The notes under the pieces were generated by a model. It was not told the origin of the DNA, searched no databases, and saw only the letters and a list, made by a program, of their open reading frames with translations. From positions 17,472-81,471 of the forward strand of contig NZ_BJNZ01000020.1 of the NCBI RefSeq assembly GCF_006539945.1: a DNA stretch of 64,000 nt, given 5' to 3'. The DNA comes from Cellulosimicrobium cellulans. Its GTDB lineage: Bacteria; Actinomycetota; Actinomycetes; Actinomycetales; Cellulomonadaceae. This document shows, in pieces, positions 47,508-56,330 of this stretch (its first letter is position 1; the number at the start of each line of letters is the position of its first letter). The position numbers were made by a program, and so were the translations under genes.

Positions 47508-48458
47508 ATGGACGTCGTCGCCGGGCTCCTCGACGGGCCGCGCGCCCGGGGGGCCTTCCTCCTGCGCAGCCACCTCCGCGCCCCCTGGGGCATGCGCATC
47601 GAGGACGAGGCGCCGCTGACGATCGTGCCCGTCCTGCGTGGGTCGGGCTGGGTCGGGCCGGTCGTGGGCGACGACGGCGCGGATCCGGGCGAGCACGTCG
47701 GGGCCGGGGACGTCGTCCTCCTGCGCGGCCCCGACCACTACGTCGTGGCCGACGCGCCGACGACCCGGCCCCAGGTGGTCGTCGGGCCCGAGTCCGACAT
47801 GTGCCGCGCGGTCGACGGCGGGCCCTCCCCCATGACCGTGCTCGGCGTGCGGTCGTGGGGCAACGACCCGGGCGGCGAGACCGTGATCATCACGGGCACC
47901 TATCCTCTCGACGGCGAGGTGGGCCGCCGGGTCCTGCGCGTGCTGCCGCAGCGCGTGGTGCTGCGCAGCGGCGACGTGGACGGCACGCTCGTCGAGATGC
48001 TCGCGCGCGAGGTCGTGCAGGACCTGCCCGGGCAGGAGGCCGTGCTCGACCGTCTGCTCGACCTGCTCCTCATCTCCTGCCTGCGCACCTGGCTCTCGCG
48101 CGACGACGCACCCGGCTGGTACCGCGCCGACGCGGACCCGGTGGTCGGCGCAGCGCTGCGTCTCATCCACCACGACCCGGCCCGCGCCTGGACCGTCGAC
48201 TCCCTCGCGCGGGAGGTCGGGCTCTCGCGCGCGGCGTTCTCGCGCCGCTTCACCGCGCTCGTCGGTGAGCCGCCGATGAGCTACCTCACGGGTTGGCGCC
48301 TCGACCTCGCCGCGGACCTCCTGCTGGAGCCCGACGCCACGCTCACGTCCGTCGCGCGCACCGTCGGGTACGCGTCGCCGTTCGCGCTGAGCGCAGCCTT
48401 CAAGCGCGTGCGCGGCGTGAGCCCGGCCGTGCACCGGGCCCGCGCCGGCGCCGCCTGA
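47508..48458 (+). CDS. AraC family regulator with N-terminal cupin domain
   Basis: 316 residues: a Cupin_6-type sensor domain (about 1-180; GAGDVVLLRGPDHYVVAD) and a C-terminal double HTH (about 215-312; SLAREVGLSRAAFSRRF and SVARTVGYASPFALSAAFKR). It most likely controls the divergent NmrA-DUF1772 pair, a frequent pairing in actinobacteria in which the cupin senses a small electrophile or substrate (inference). Start ATG at 47508 with a leaderless-type -10. The longer frame upstream crosses the divergent gene and is rejected. Confidence 0.9.
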   Translation: MDVVAGLLDGPRARGAFLLRSHLRAPWGMRIEDEAPLTIVPVLRGSGWVGPVVGDDGADPGEHVGAGDVVLLRGPDHYVVADAPTTRPQVVVGPESDMCRAVDGGPSPMTVLGVRSWGNDPGGETVIITGTYPLDGEVGRRVLRVLPQRVVLRSGDVDGTLVEMLAREVVQDLPGQEAVLDRLLDLLLISCLRTWLSRDDAPGWYRADADPVVGAALRLIHHDPARAWTVDSLAREVGLSRAAFSRRFTALVGEPPMSYLTGWRLDLAADLLLEPDATLTSVARTVGYASPFALSAAFKRVRGVSPAVHRARAGAA

Positions 48459-48464
48459 GGCGGC

Positions 48465-48968
48465 TCAGCGCGGCACCGGCACGAGAGCGACGTCCCGGAG
48501 CACGCCGTCGTCGACGACGGCGGTGAGGACCGTGCCGACCGGCTGACGGCGACGGTCCGTCGGCGACCCGGGGTTGAGCAGGCGCAGCCCGCCCGGCGAG
48601 GTCGTGTCCCACGGGATGTGGCTGTGCCCGAACACGAGGAGGTCCGCGTCGGGGAACGCGGCGTCGGCACGACGCTCGCGTCCCTGCTTCGCCCCCGTCT
48701 CGTGCACGACGGCGAGCCGCAGCCCGTCGACCGTCGCGCGCGCGACCTCGGGCAGGCGCGCGTGCAGCTCGGGGCCGTCGTTGTTCCCCGCGACCCCGAC
48801 CAGCCGGGTCGCCCGCGCCTCCAGGGCGTCCAGCAGGTCGACGCCGACCCAGTCGCCCGCGTGCACGACGACGTCGGCGTCGTCGACGGCGCGCCACACC
48901 TGGTCCGGGAGCACCCGCGCCCGCACGGGGACGTGGGTGTCGCTCAGCAGGAGCAGTCGCGTCGGCAC
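48465..48968 (-). CDS. YfcE/MJ0936-type metallophosphoesterase
   Basis: 167-residue calcineurin-like phosphoesterase. The metal ligands are in LLLLSDTHVP (DxH), VVHAGDWVG (GDxxx), GVAGNNDG (GNxD), VVHETG and FGHSHIPW (GHxH). The family hydrolyses phosphodiesters in vitro, with an unknown natural substrate. The GTG at 48968 is chosen because TATCGT lies 7 nt upstream; a GTG at 48977 is the alternative. It is convergent with the AraC gene and divergent from the deazaflavin-dependent protein. Confidence 0.88.
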   Translation of the reverse strand: MPTRLLLLSDTHVPVRARVLPDQVWRAVDDADVVVHAGDWVGVDLLDALEARATRLVGVAGNNDGPELHARLPEVARATVDGLRLAVVHETGAKQGRERRADAAFPDADLLVFGHSHIPWDTTSPGGLRLLNPGSPTDRRRQPVGTVLTAVVDDGVLRDVALVPVPR

Positions 48969-48975
48969 GGACCTC

Positions 48976-48981
48976 ACGATA
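48976..48981 (-). promoter_or_regulatory. Candidate -10 box of the leaderless phosphoesterase gene
   Basis: TATCGT on the minus strand, 7 nt before the GTG at 48968. Confidence 0.45.
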
Positions 48982-49018
48982 GGTCGCGCGGGCGGGCCGC
49001 GCCGGGCCACGATGGGGC

Positions 49019-49429
49019 ATGCCGATCCCTCGCTGGGTGACCCGCAGCAACAAGCGCTTCCTCAACCCCGTGATGCTCCGCGTCGCGACGGGCGTCGGGC
49101 CGATGGCGGTGGTCCGGCACGTCGGCCGCCGCAGCGGCCGCGTCTACCGCACGCCGGTCTTCGCGTTCGCGTACCGCGACGCGCCGACCGGGCCGGTCCG
49201 CGTCGTCCTCGCCCTCACGTACGGGCCCGACGTCGACTGGGTGCGCAACGTCGACGCCGCGGGCGCGTTCGTGCTGGAGCGCCGGGGCGAGGAGTTCCGC
49301 GTCGAGGACCTGCGACGCGTCACGGGCGAGGACGGGCTGCGGCTGCTGCCCGGCTGGACGAGCGCCGTGCTGCGCCGCACGGGGGTGGACGAGTTCCGGA
49401 CCGGACGCCTGCGCCGCGCGCTGCCATGA
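49019..49429 (+). CDS. Deazaflavin (F420)-dependent nitroreductase family protein
   Basis: 136 residues of the DDN/FDOR-B-like split-barrel family. The F420-binding segment VRHVGRRSGRVYRTPVFAF and the later VLALTYGPDVDWVRNV are typical. Family members reduce quinones or nitroaromatics with F420H2 or bind F420, but the substrate here is unknown. It begins at the ATG at 49019 after a CACGAT/GGGG stretch and ends 7 bases before the next gene, suggesting co-transcription. Consistent with the other F420-related genes in the window. Confidence 0.85.
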   Translation: MPIPRWVTRSNKRFLNPVMLRVATGVGPMAVVRHVGRRSGRVYRTPVFAFAYRDAPTGPVRVVLALTYGPDVDWVRNVDAAGAFVLERRGEEFRVEDLRRVTGEDGLRLLPGWTSAVLRRTGVDEFRTGRLRRALP

Positions 49430-49436
49430 TGGGGGC

Positions 49437-50030
49437 ATGACCGACCAGCTCTGGATCACCGGCGACCCCGACGCGGACGCGCTCCTCAGCGACGACGCGT
49501 TCGCGCTGCTCGTCGGCATGCTCCTCGACCAGCAGTACCCCATGGAGCACGCGTTCGCGGGACCGCGCAAGATCCGCGACCGCCTCGGCTCCATCGACCC
49601 GCGCGCCGTGGCGGAGGCGGACCCCGACGCGTTCGTCACGCTCGCGACGACGCCGCCGGCCATCCACCGGTACGGGCGCTCGATGGCGGCCCGGGTGCAG
49701 GACCTGGCGCGCGTCGTCGTCGACGAGTACGACGGCGACGCGACCCGGATCTGGACGGCCCCGGGCGCGGACGGCGCGCCCACGGGGCGGGAGGTGCTCG
49801 CCCGGCTGCGCGCGCTGCCCGGGTTCGGCGACCAGAAGGCCCGGATCTTCCTCGCGCTGCTCGGCAAGCAGCGCGGCGTGCAGCCCGCGGGGTGGCGCGA
49901 GGCGGCGGGCCACTACGGGGACGAGGGGTCGCGCCGGTCGATCGCCGACGTCACGAGCCAAGAGTCGCTCGCGGAGGTCCGCACGTTCAAGAAGGCGCAG
50001 AAGGCCGCGGCGAAGGCCGCCAAGGCCTGA
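49437..50030 (+). CDS. HhH-GPD-type base-excision DNA repair protein
   Basis: 197 residues of an actinobacterial HhH-GPD-like family. LLVGMLLDQQYPMEHAFAGPRKI resembles the glycosylase helix, and LRALPGFGDQKARIFLALLGK is the helix-hairpin-helix with its GFG turn. The catalytic Asp after the hairpin is not clearly in place, so activity is uncertain. The Lys/Ala-rich tail may bind DNA. It starts at the ATG at 49437, just after the F420-family gene. A role in repair of damaged bases is inference from fold only. Confidence 0.78.
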   Translation: MTDQLWITGDPDADALLSDDAFALLVGMLLDQQYPMEHAFAGPRKIRDRLGSIDPRAVAEADPDAFVTLATTPPAIHRYGRSMAARVQDLARVVVDEYDGDATRIWTAPGADGAPTGREVLARLRALPGFGDQKARIFLALLGKQRGVQPAGWREAAGHYGDEGSRRSIADVTSQESLAEVRTFKKAQKAAAKAAKA

Positions 50031-50083
50031 AGCGTCCGGGCGCGCCCGGCGGACGCGGTGGGTGCCGCACCGACCTCGGCCGC

Positions 50084-50089
50084 TATCGT
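50084..50089 (+). promoter_or_regulatory. Candidate -10 box of the leaderless AI-2E permease gene
   Basis: TATCGT, 6 nt before the GTG at 50096. Confidence 0.5.
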
Positions 50090-50095
50090 CGGCGC

Positions 50096-51310
50096 GTGAC
50101 CAAGACGACGCCGCGCGCCCCGGCGCTGCCTCCCTCTACCCGCACGCTCCTGGCACTCGCCGCGGGCGTGGTGGTGCTCGCGGGCGTCCACACGGCCCGG
50201 GAGGTGCTCGCGCCGATCCTCCTCGCGGCGGTGATCGTCATCATCTGCCACCCCGTGCGGTTCCCGCTCGAGCGCCGGGGCTGGCCCCGCTGGGCCGCGA
50301 CGACGGCGGTCGTGGTGGTCGCCTACCTCATCCTCGCCGTGCTCGTCGCGATGCTCGTGTTCGCGGGCTTCCGCTTCGCCGACCTGGTGCGCGAGTACCT
50401 GCCGGCGCTGGTGCGCTCGGTCGAGGACGTCGTCGACCAGCTCTCGGCCGTGGGGATCGACACCGACGTCGCGGAGGCGGCGACCTCGTGGCTCGACCCG
50501 GGCCGCGTGGTCAGCCTCGCCGGGAACGTGTCGGGCATGGCGCTGAGCATCGCGACGGCCTTCTTCTTCGTGCTCGCGTACGCGATCTTCATGGCGGCGG
50601 ACGCCGCACGGTACTCGACCGCGACCACGGTCTTCGGCACCGAGCGCGCCGCGACGATCGACCGCGCGTCCCGGTTCAGCGGCGGGGTGCGTCGCTACTT
50701 CGTGGTCAACGCGTCGTTCGGCGCGGTGGTGGCGGTCGTCGACGGCGTCGCGCTGTGGCTGCTCTCGGTCCCCGCGCCGACGGTGTGGGCGATCCTCGCC
50801 TTCGTCACGAACTTCATCCCGAACATCGGCTTCGTGCTCGGCCTCGTCCCGCCCGCGATCATGGCGTTCGTCGTCGGGGGGTGGCAGCTCTCGCTCGCCG
50901 TCGTCGCGGTCTACTGCGTCGTGAACGTCGTGCTCCAGGTGCTCGTCCAGCCCAAGTTCGTGGCGGACGCCGTGAACCTCAGCCTGACCCTCAGCTTCGT
51001 CTCGGTCGTGTTCTGGACGTTCGTCATCGGGCCGCTCGGGGCGATCCTCGCGATCCCGCTCACGCTGCTCGTGCGCGCGCTCGTGCTCGAGCCCGACCCC
51101 GGCTCGGGCTGGCTGCGCTGGCTCTCCGGCGACGACGTGCTCCCGTCCGGGACGACGCACGGCCTCACCTCGGACGCCGCACCGGTGGGGACGGCGGACC
51201 CTGCCGCACCGGACGGTGAGACGGCCGACGAGCCGGTGCCCGGGCCAGAGCCTCAGGTAGAGCCTGAGAGTTCGGTGGCCGGCGACACTGCCACCCCGGA
51301 GCGGGCTTAG
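50096..51310 (+). CDS. AI-2E family transporter (YdiK/PerM type)
   Basis: 404-residue membrane protein of the AI-2E exporter superfamily: eight predicted helices in the YdiK/PerM arrangement, with FVTNFIPNIGFVLGLVPPAIMAF, VLVQPKFVADAVNLSLTL and FWTFVIGPLGAILAIPLTLL as signatures. Members export autoinducer-2 or act as Na+/H+ antiporters, and the substrate cannot be told. An acidic 60-residue C-terminal tail is cytosolic. The GTG at 50096 is supported by a leaderless -10. Confidence 0.9.
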   Translation: MTKTTPRAPALPPSTRTLLALAAGVVVLAGVHTAREVLAPILLAAVIVIICHPVRFPLERRGWPRWAATTAVVVVAYLILAVLVAMLVFAGFRFADLVREYLPALVRSVEDVVDQLSAVGIDTDVAEAATSWLDPGRVVSLAGNVSGMALSIATAFFFVLAYAIFMAADAARYSTATTVFGTERAATIDRASRFSGGVRRYFVVNASFGAVVAVVDGVALWLLSVPAPTVWAILAFVTNFIPNIGFVLGLVPPAIMAFVVGGWQLSLAVVAVYCVVNVVLQVLVQPKFVADAVNLSLTLSFVSVVFWTFVIGPLGAILAIPLTLLVRALVLEPDPGSGWLRWLSGDDVLPSGTTHGLTSDAAPVGTADPAAPDGETADEPVPGPEPQVEPESSVAGDTATPERA

Positions 51311-51347
51311 CACGCGCACACCCTGGTGCACCGGTGCCGGCGGTCCT

Positions 51348-51353
51348 TAGGCT
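51348..51353 (+). promoter_or_regulatory. Candidate -10 of the VOC-family gene
   Basis: TAGGCT about 45 nt before the ATG at 51399. Here a good ribosome-binding site (GGGGGAGGAACC) is present, so the mRNA has a normal leader. Confidence 0.45.
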
Positions 51354-51398
51354 GGCAGACGGCGGGTGTCCGCCCGTCACCGGTACGGGGGAGGAACC

Positions 51399-51764
51399 AT
51401 GGCGCACGGAGACATCACGCACATCGACATCCCGGTGAGCGACAGCGACAGGGCCACGCAGTTCTACGGCGAGCTGTTCGGCTGGCAGATCGCCGAGGCC
51501 CCCGGCTTCGAGGGCTATCCGATGTGGCAGGCACCGAACAAGATCAGCGGCGGCGGCCTCGCGCCGCGGTCCGAGGGGTTCACGACCCCGCGCAGCTACG
51601 TCGAGGTCGACTCCATCGAGGACACGCTCGCGAAGGTGCGCGACCTCGGCGGGCGCGTGGTCCTGGAGAAGTCCGAGATCAGCCCGACGTCCTGGTGGGC
51701 GGCGTTCGAGGACGCCGACGGGAACCAGATCGGCCTCTACGAGGGCACGACGGACGCCGGCTGA
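51399..51764 (+). CDS. VOC (glyoxalase/bleomycin-resistance) superfamily protein
   Basis: 121-residue single VOC domain made of two beta-alpha-beta-beta-beta repeats: ITHIDIPVSDSDRATQFYGELFGWQI and later WAAFEDADGNQIGLYEG (cited by first and last residues). His16-type and terminal Glu ligands are plausible, but the enzyme class is not determinable. The ATG at 51399 is set by the GGAGG directly upstream. Short isolated gene, convergent with the following hypothetical gene. Confidence 0.88.
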   Translation: MAHGDITHIDIPVSDSDRATQFYGELFGWQIAEAPGFEGYPMWQAPNKISGGGLAPRSEGFTTPRSYVEVDSIEDTLAKVRDLGGRVVLEKSEISPTSWWAAFEDADGNQIGLYEGTTDAG

Positions 51765-51799
51765 CCGCCCGGGTGCGCGCGCCCGGGCGGTCGTCACGG

Positions 51800-52183
51800 T
51801 CAGAGCGACAGCACGCGACCGTCCGGGTCGTCGGACCGGCGCGGCCGGAGCGTGGGCGGGGGCGGCCACGGGAGGTCGTAGCGCTGGACGGGGACGTCGA
51901 TCGCGCCGAAGTCGTCGGTCTGCACGACCACGCCGTCAGGCGTGACCTCCACGAGCCGGACGCGCAGGGGCGGCGCGTCCTCCTGCTCGAGCATCCAGAC
52001 GTCGGCCAACCACGCGAGGCTGACCTGGTCGAGCGCCTCCTCGGCCTCCAGCCAGTCCACCGGTCCGGTCAGCTCGCGCCCGAGGAGCGAGACGGCGACC
52101 CAGGCGTCACCATCGGGACGGATCCAGCCCACGTGCTCGCGGTCGTCGGGGCGGCGGTGCGGGATCCACTCGGCGGGCAGCAT
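51800..52183 (-). CDS. Conserved actinobacterial hypothetical protein
   Basis: 127 residues, acidic, no signal peptide or membrane helix. Composition is Trp/Asp/Val-rich, with a SH3-like beta pattern in the middle (WLADVWMLEQEDAPPLRVRLVE...). No family name is recognised. The ATG at 52183 has TAGCCT exactly 6 nt upstream, which supports it as a real leaderless gene. Placed between the VOC gene and cofE with no apparent operon partner. Confidence 0.75.
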   Translation of the reverse strand: MLPAEWIPHRRPDDREHVGWIRPDGDAWVAVSLLGRELTGPVDWLEAEEALDQVSLAWLADVWMLEQEDAPPLRVRLVEVTPDGVVVQTDDFGAIDVPVQRYDLPWPPPPTLRPRRSDDPDGRVLSL

Positions 52184-52189
52184 CCGGGC

Positions 52190-52195
52190 AGGCTA
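52190..52195 (-). promoter_or_regulatory. Candidate -10 box of the leaderless hypothetical gene
   Basis: TAGCCT on the minus strand, 6 nt before the ATG at 52183. Confidence 0.5.
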
Positions 52196-52248
52196 GCCGC
52201 CCGCCGCCCCGTGAGCCAGGGGATTGTCGACCCACCACGCGCGCCCGC

Positions 52249-53118
52249 TCAGTCGACGGGGACCTGCTCGTCGCCCGACCCCTCGCGGAAGCCCTCGCCG
52301 AACCCGTCACGGTAACCGCGGTCGTAGGCCTCGGCGCTCCCCTCCCGGAAGAGGTCGTCGACCGACGGACGGACGAGCACGCGCGCCCCCGGGCCGTCGT
52401 CGTCACCCACGTACCGGCCAAGACCGCGCACGACGGCGACGGGACGGCCCGCCGTCTTGCCGCGCACGAGCTCGCTCGCGGAGGCCACCTCGTCGACGAC
52501 GGCGGTGACCGTCACGGACATGGGGCGCCCGTGCGCGTCCACGCCGCCGCGCAGGTCCTCCGCGGCGACGATGCCCGCCGCGCCGATCGCGATGTCGACC
52601 AGCCCGTCGCGCCACGCTCGGCCAGCGGTGTCCGTCACGACGACGCCGAGGCGGGCGAGGCCGAACCGCTCGCGCAGCGCGGCGCGCAGCGACCGGGCCG
52701 AGGCGTCCGGGTCGAGCGGGAGCAGCAGCACCGTCCCCTCGGGAGTGTTGGAGGCGTCGACCCCGGCTGCGGCCATGACGAGGCCCAGGTGGTTCTCGAC
52801 GATGCGCAGCGGAGGCTGACCCGGGCGCTCGCGCGTCGCGACGACGCGCACCGTCTCGTCCGTGATCGCCTGCTCGCGGTCGGCGGCGGCGACGACGCGG
52901 CCCTCCGCCTTGGACACGACCTTGCTCGTCACCACGACGACGTCGCCCTCGGCGAGCGCGTCGCCCGGCGCCGCACCGGCGAGCAGGTCGCCCACCAGCG
53001 CCGCGAGGTCGTCGCCCGGGCGCACCTCGCCCAGGCCCGACGGCGCCCACACGGCGAGGCGCGCCGGCTCCCCCGGGCGCGCGACGCCGTCGGGCACGCC
53101 CGCGCCCCCGGAGGTCAT
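52249..53118 (-). CDS. cofE: Coenzyme F420-0:L-glutamate ligase
   Basis: GTP-dependent ligase that adds gamma-linked glutamates to F420-0. 289 residues: a family core with [53 protein letters not shown] and [21 protein letters not shown] (cited from VVVTD to AIG). It corresponds to the N-terminal half of mycobacterial FbiB. The C-terminal nitroreductase-like domain is absent, and a short Gly/Arg/Glu tail replaces it. The ATG at 53118 overlaps the TGA of the F420-dependent dehydrogenase gene, linking cofactor maturation to its user. The long frame running upstream is spurious. Confidence 0.93.
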   Translation of the reverse strand: MTSGGAGVPDGVARPGEPARLAVWAPSGLGEVRPGDDLAALVGDLLAGAAPGDALAEGDVVVVTSKVVSKAEGRVVAAADREQAITDETVRVVATRERPGQPPLRIVENHLGLVMAAAGVDASNTPEGTVLLLPLDPDASARSLRAALRERFGLARLGVVVTDTAGRAWRDGLVDIAIGAAGIVAAEDLRGGVDAHGRPMSVTVTAVVDEVASASELVRGKTAGRPVAVVRGLGRYVGDDDGPGARVLVRPSVDDLFREGSAEAYDRGYRDGFGEGFREGSGDEQVPVD

Positions 53119-54113
53119 CGCGCCAGCTTCGGCAGGACCTCGCGGCCGAAGACCTCGATCCACTCCCGCTGGTTGCGGCCCACGTTGTGGAGGTAGATCC
53201 GGTCGAAGCCGAGGTCGACGAACTTCTGGATGTACGCGCGGTGCTCGTCGGGGTCGGCCGAGATCACCATGCGGCCCTCGAAGTCCTCGGGGCGCACGAG
53301 CTTGGCCATCTGCTCGAAGTCGTGCGGTGAGCGGATGTCGGCCTTGGGGAACTTCATCCCGCCGTTGGGCCACTCGGTCATCGCGTTCGCGAGCGCCTGC
53401 TCGTCGGTCGCGGCCCAGGACAGGTGGAGCTGGAGCACCTTGGGCATCGCCTGCGGCTCGCGGCCGGACTCGCGGACGCCGTCGTCGAACTTGCCGAACA
53501 GCATCGAGATCTTCTCCAGCGGTGCGCCGACCGTGATGAGGCCGTCCGCGTGCCGACCGGCGCGCTTGGCCGTCACGGGTCCCGCCGTCGCGACGAGGAT
53601 CTCGGGCGCGACCTCGGGCATGGTCCACAGGCGCGTGGACTCCATCTTGTAGAACTGCCCGGAGTGCTTGACGTCCTTGTTGTCCAGCCCCGACTGGAAC
53701 AGCTTCTTGATGACGTCGATCGCCTCGAACATGCGGTTGATGCGCTCGGGCGCCTCGGGCCAGTAGCCCGCGACGACGTGCTCGTTGAGCGCCTCGCCCG
53801 AGCCCAGGCCGAGCCAGTGCCGGCCGGGGTACATCGCGGCGAGCGTCGCCGAGGCCTGCGCGACCATCGCGGGGTGCCAGCGGAACGTCGGCGCGGTGAC
53901 GCCCGGCCCGAGGTCGCCCGTCGTGCGCTCGCCGAGCGCGGTGAGCACGTTCCACACGAAGGAGGACTCGCCCTGCGCCGGGACCCACGGCTGGAAGTGG
54001 TCGGCCGCCATGGTGCCGGAGAAGCCGTGCTCCTCCGCGTAGGCCGAGAGCGCGACGGCCTCGGTCGGGTGGAACTGCTCCAGCATGGCGGCGTAGCCGA
54101 TCGTCAGACCCAT
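53115..54113 (-). CDS. LLM-class F420-dependent oxidoreductase, glucose-6-phosphate dehydrogenase-like
   Basis: 332-residue TIM-barrel enzyme of the bacterial luciferase-like family, G6PDH (FGD) subfamily. [43 protein letters not shown] and [14 protein letters not shown] closely parallel mycobacterial FGD1. Substrate specificity is not guaranteed, since several related sugar-phosphate or alcohol dehydrogenases share the scaffold. The ATG at 54113 has TAGGGT 6 nt upstream (leaderless). It forms an operon with cofE. Confidence 0.9.
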   Translation of the reverse strand: MGLTIGYAAMLEQFHPTEAVALSAYAEEHGFSGTMAADHFQPWVPAQGESSFVWNVLTALGERTTGDLGPGVTAPTFRWHPAMVAQASATLAAMYPGRHWLGLGSGEALNEHVVAGYWPEAPERINRMFEAIDVIKKLFQSGLDNKDVKHSGQFYKMESTRLWTMPEVAPEILVATAGPVTAKRAGRHADGLITVGAPLEKISMLFGKFDDGVRESGREPQAMPKVLQLHLSWAATDEQALANAMTEWPNGGMKFPKADIRSPHDFEQMAKLVRPEDFEGRMVISADPDEHRAYIQKFVDLGFDRIYLHNVGRNQREWIEVFGREVLPKLAR

Positions 54114-54119
54114 GCTCCG

Positions 54120-54125
54120 ACCCTA
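54120..54125 (-). promoter_or_regulatory. Candidate -10 box of the leaderless F420-dependent dehydrogenase-cofE operon
   Basis: TAGGGT on the minus strand, 6 nt before the ATG at 54113. Confidence 0.5.
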
Positions 54126-54153
54126 GTACGCGCCGGGCGACGACTCGCCCGAG

Positions 54154-54189
54154 CGGGCCGGGACCGCCTGTCGCGACGGCCCCGGCCCG
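54154..54189 (-). terminator. Terminator after the DUF4914 gene
   Basis: CGGGCCGGG and CCCGGCCCG, 9 bp, with an 18-nt loop, starting 9 bases past the stop codon. Confidence 0.5.
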
Positions 54190-54197
54190 GCGCCGCG

Positions 54198-56126
54198 TCA
54201 GACGTAGACCGGTGTCAGCGCCGCGTACTCCTCGACGGAGCCGTTGCGCAGGCAGACCTCGATGATCTGCCGCCCCAGCGGGTCGAGGTCGTCGGAGAGG
54301 AACTGCCGGAGCTCGCTGGCGAAGAAGTCGGTGATGATCCGCGCTCCGGCGTCGTAGGCCTCGAGGCCGACCTGGGACTGGAGCTCCGGGCGCAGGAACG
54401 TGGGCCGCACGAGCTGGCCGTCGATCTTCATCTCGGTGAGCGTGTACCCGAACAGCGGGCAGCGGGCCGGGGTGAGCTCCTCGGGGCGCAGGCGCCCACC
54501 CCCGCGCCGCGCGAGGTACTCGCGGGTCAGCCACTCGGCGGCGAAGTCGACCTTGTACGCGCCGATGTGCTGGTTGGGCGTCAGGACGTACCGGGTCCGG
54601 TCCGTCTCCACGAGCTGGCGCAGCAGGAGGTTCGCCGCCGCGACCTTGGTCCCGGTCGCGAAGGGCCAGTACGACCCGACTCCCTCCGCGACCATGCCGC
54701 CGTGCGCCAGGGCCGCCGTCGCCGACCGCGACTCGCCGATCGAGGGGTTCTTGTCGCCACGCGGCGCGACGAGCCGCCAGATCCACGCGAGCGAGGCGGG
54801 GATCACGTGGGTCATGCCCATGATCCCGTAGGTCGGGTGGTCCCGGGTGCAGGCCGGCATGCGGGCGCCGAAGGTCCGGACGTCGACCTCGGCCGGCCCC
54901 GCGACGTCCGTGAGCAGGTGGCGGGGCACGACGACCCGCGGGTTGGGGCACCGCCGGCCGTCGGAGTCGAGCGAGTGCTCCCAGGGCAGCACGGTGGCGT
55001 CGGGGACGCCGTCGATGTTGAAGAAGACGAGCGGGACGTCGGGATGGATGCACGCGCGCTCCAGGTGGGCGTCCTGCCCGTAGCCCGTGAGGTTGTCCAC
55101 CCGCACGAACCAGCCCTCCTCCGCGTCGGTCACGACGAGGCGGCCGTCGCCCGTCTGGAGCCCGGCGTGGCACAGGGTCATGTCGTCGGTGACCGGGTCG
55201 AGCGCGCTCGTCTCCCCGAGCGTGATGACGTACGGCTCGTCGGTCACGACGTTCGTGCCGAGCAGGATCCGGCCGTCCTCCTGACGCCGGATCTCCTGGC
55301 ACATCTCGGACTTGCCGCCGCCCGACGCGCCCTCGTGCATGACGACGGTCTCGTTCTCGTACGGCGTGGTGACCCGGACCGACGACGCGTGCGCGGTGAC
55401 CCAGCCCTCGCGCTCGCCCACGTCGAGCAGGACCGAGAACACGCCCTTCTTCGCGCTCGGTCCGGGGTAGAGGTTGTAGGCGAACACCTCGTGCAGCGTC
55501 TCGGAGCGGTCGTGCACGACGACCTGGCGCCCGTCGAAGCGGGTGTGGCGGAACGGCGGGGCGACGTAGAGGATCGAGCGCGGCTCGAACGGCCCGAGCT
55601 CGTCGAACGTGACCCACCCCTGGAGGTCGACGAGCGCGAGCGCGAAGAACGCCGCGTTGACGGGGCAGACGGCGAGCGAGGGGTAGCCGTGGGTCCGCCC
55701 GCCGGCGCGGAACGGCACGACGACGAGCTCCTGGGTCCCGAGCCACGCGAGCGTCTCGTCCTTGACCGGGCCGAACCCGGTCCCGAAGACGTCGCGGTAG
55801 CGCGGCTTGTCGGTGGGCAGGTCGTCGGCGATGCGCATGCAGTCCGGGTCGCGCCGGCGCATGTAGTCCTCGGGGTAGTTCACGGCGATCCCGTTCCGGC
55901 ACCGCACCACCTCGGCCTCGGGCACGAGCGTGCCGTCGGCGTCGTACTCGACGACGAACCGCGGACCGCCGTCGGGCCCGAGCGCGAGGCGGTACAGCTC
56001 GTCGCGCGAGGACGGCACGACGACGCCCGGGCACGCCGCGAGCGCCGCGTCGAGGTCGTGCGGGAGGACGACGCCGGGTGGCAGCGCCCCGGTCGTGCGC
56101 GCGCTGTCGGTGGTCGTGAGGGTCAT
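54198..56126 (-). CDS. DUF4914-type protein with a PEPCK-like P-loop
   Basis: 642 residues. The central and C-terminal parts resemble the nucleotide-binding fold of ATP-type PEP carboxykinases: a P-loop-like [12 protein letters not shown] at 264-275 (compare the GxSGxGKT kinase loop of PEPCK), [25 protein letters not shown], and conserved acidic and basic clusters further on. Family name by recall is DUF4914. No reaction is known to me. No signal peptide, so cytosolic. It appears monocistronic, with GGGAG before the ATG at 56126 and a divergent membrane-protein gene upstream. A kinase or carboxykinase-like role is only inference. Confidence 0.65.
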   Translation of the reverse strand: MTLTTTDSARTTGALPPGVVLPHDLDAALAACPGVVVPSSRDELYRLALGPDGGPRFVVEYDADGTLVPEAEVVRCRNGIAVNYPEDYMRRRDPDCMRIADDLPTDKPRYRDVFGTGFGPVKDETLAWLGTQELVVVPFRAGGRTHGYPSLAVCPVNAAFFALALVDLQGWVTFDELGPFEPRSILYVAPPFRHTRFDGRQVVVHDRSETLHEVFAYNLYPGPSAKKGVFSVLLDVGEREGWVTAHASSVRVTTPYENETVVMHEGASGGGKSEMCQEIRRQEDGRILLGTNVVTDEPYVITLGETSALDPVTDDMTLCHAGLQTGDGRLVVTDAEEGWFVRVDNLTGYGQDAHLERACIHPDVPLVFFNIDGVPDATVLPWEHSLDSDGRRCPNPRVVVPRHLLTDVAGPAEVDVRTFGARMPACTRDHPTYGIMGMTHVIPASLAWIWRLVAPRGDKNPSIGESRSATAALAHGGMVAEGVGSYWPFATGTKVAAANLLLRQLVETDRTRYVLTPNQHIGAYKVDFAAEWLTREYLARRGGGRLRPEELTPARCPLFGYTLTEMKIDGQLVRPTFLRPELQSQVGLEAYDAGARIITDFFASELRQFLSDDLDPLGRQIIEVCLRNGSVEEYAALTPVYV

Positions 56127-56318
56127 GGCTGCTCCCAGGTGGTCGGCGCGAGGATCAGATCGAGGTGCGCCCACGAGCACCCGTACCTTTGCGTGCAGGT
56201 TACGAGTCGATGACCAATCACCCCCAGGGACTTTGGACCCGTGATGACACGGGCCCGTCACGGACACGTCCGCTCGCCGTCCGGGACGACGGCCGGACCG
56301 CCCCTACCCGACGACCGT

Positions 56319-56324
56319 TAGCCT
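56319..56324 (+). promoter_or_regulatory. Candidate -10 box of the leaderless membrane-protein gene
   Basis: TAGCCT, 6 nt before the GTG at 56331. It selects this GTG over the one at 56328. Confidence 0.5.
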
Positions 56325-56330
56325 CTCGTG

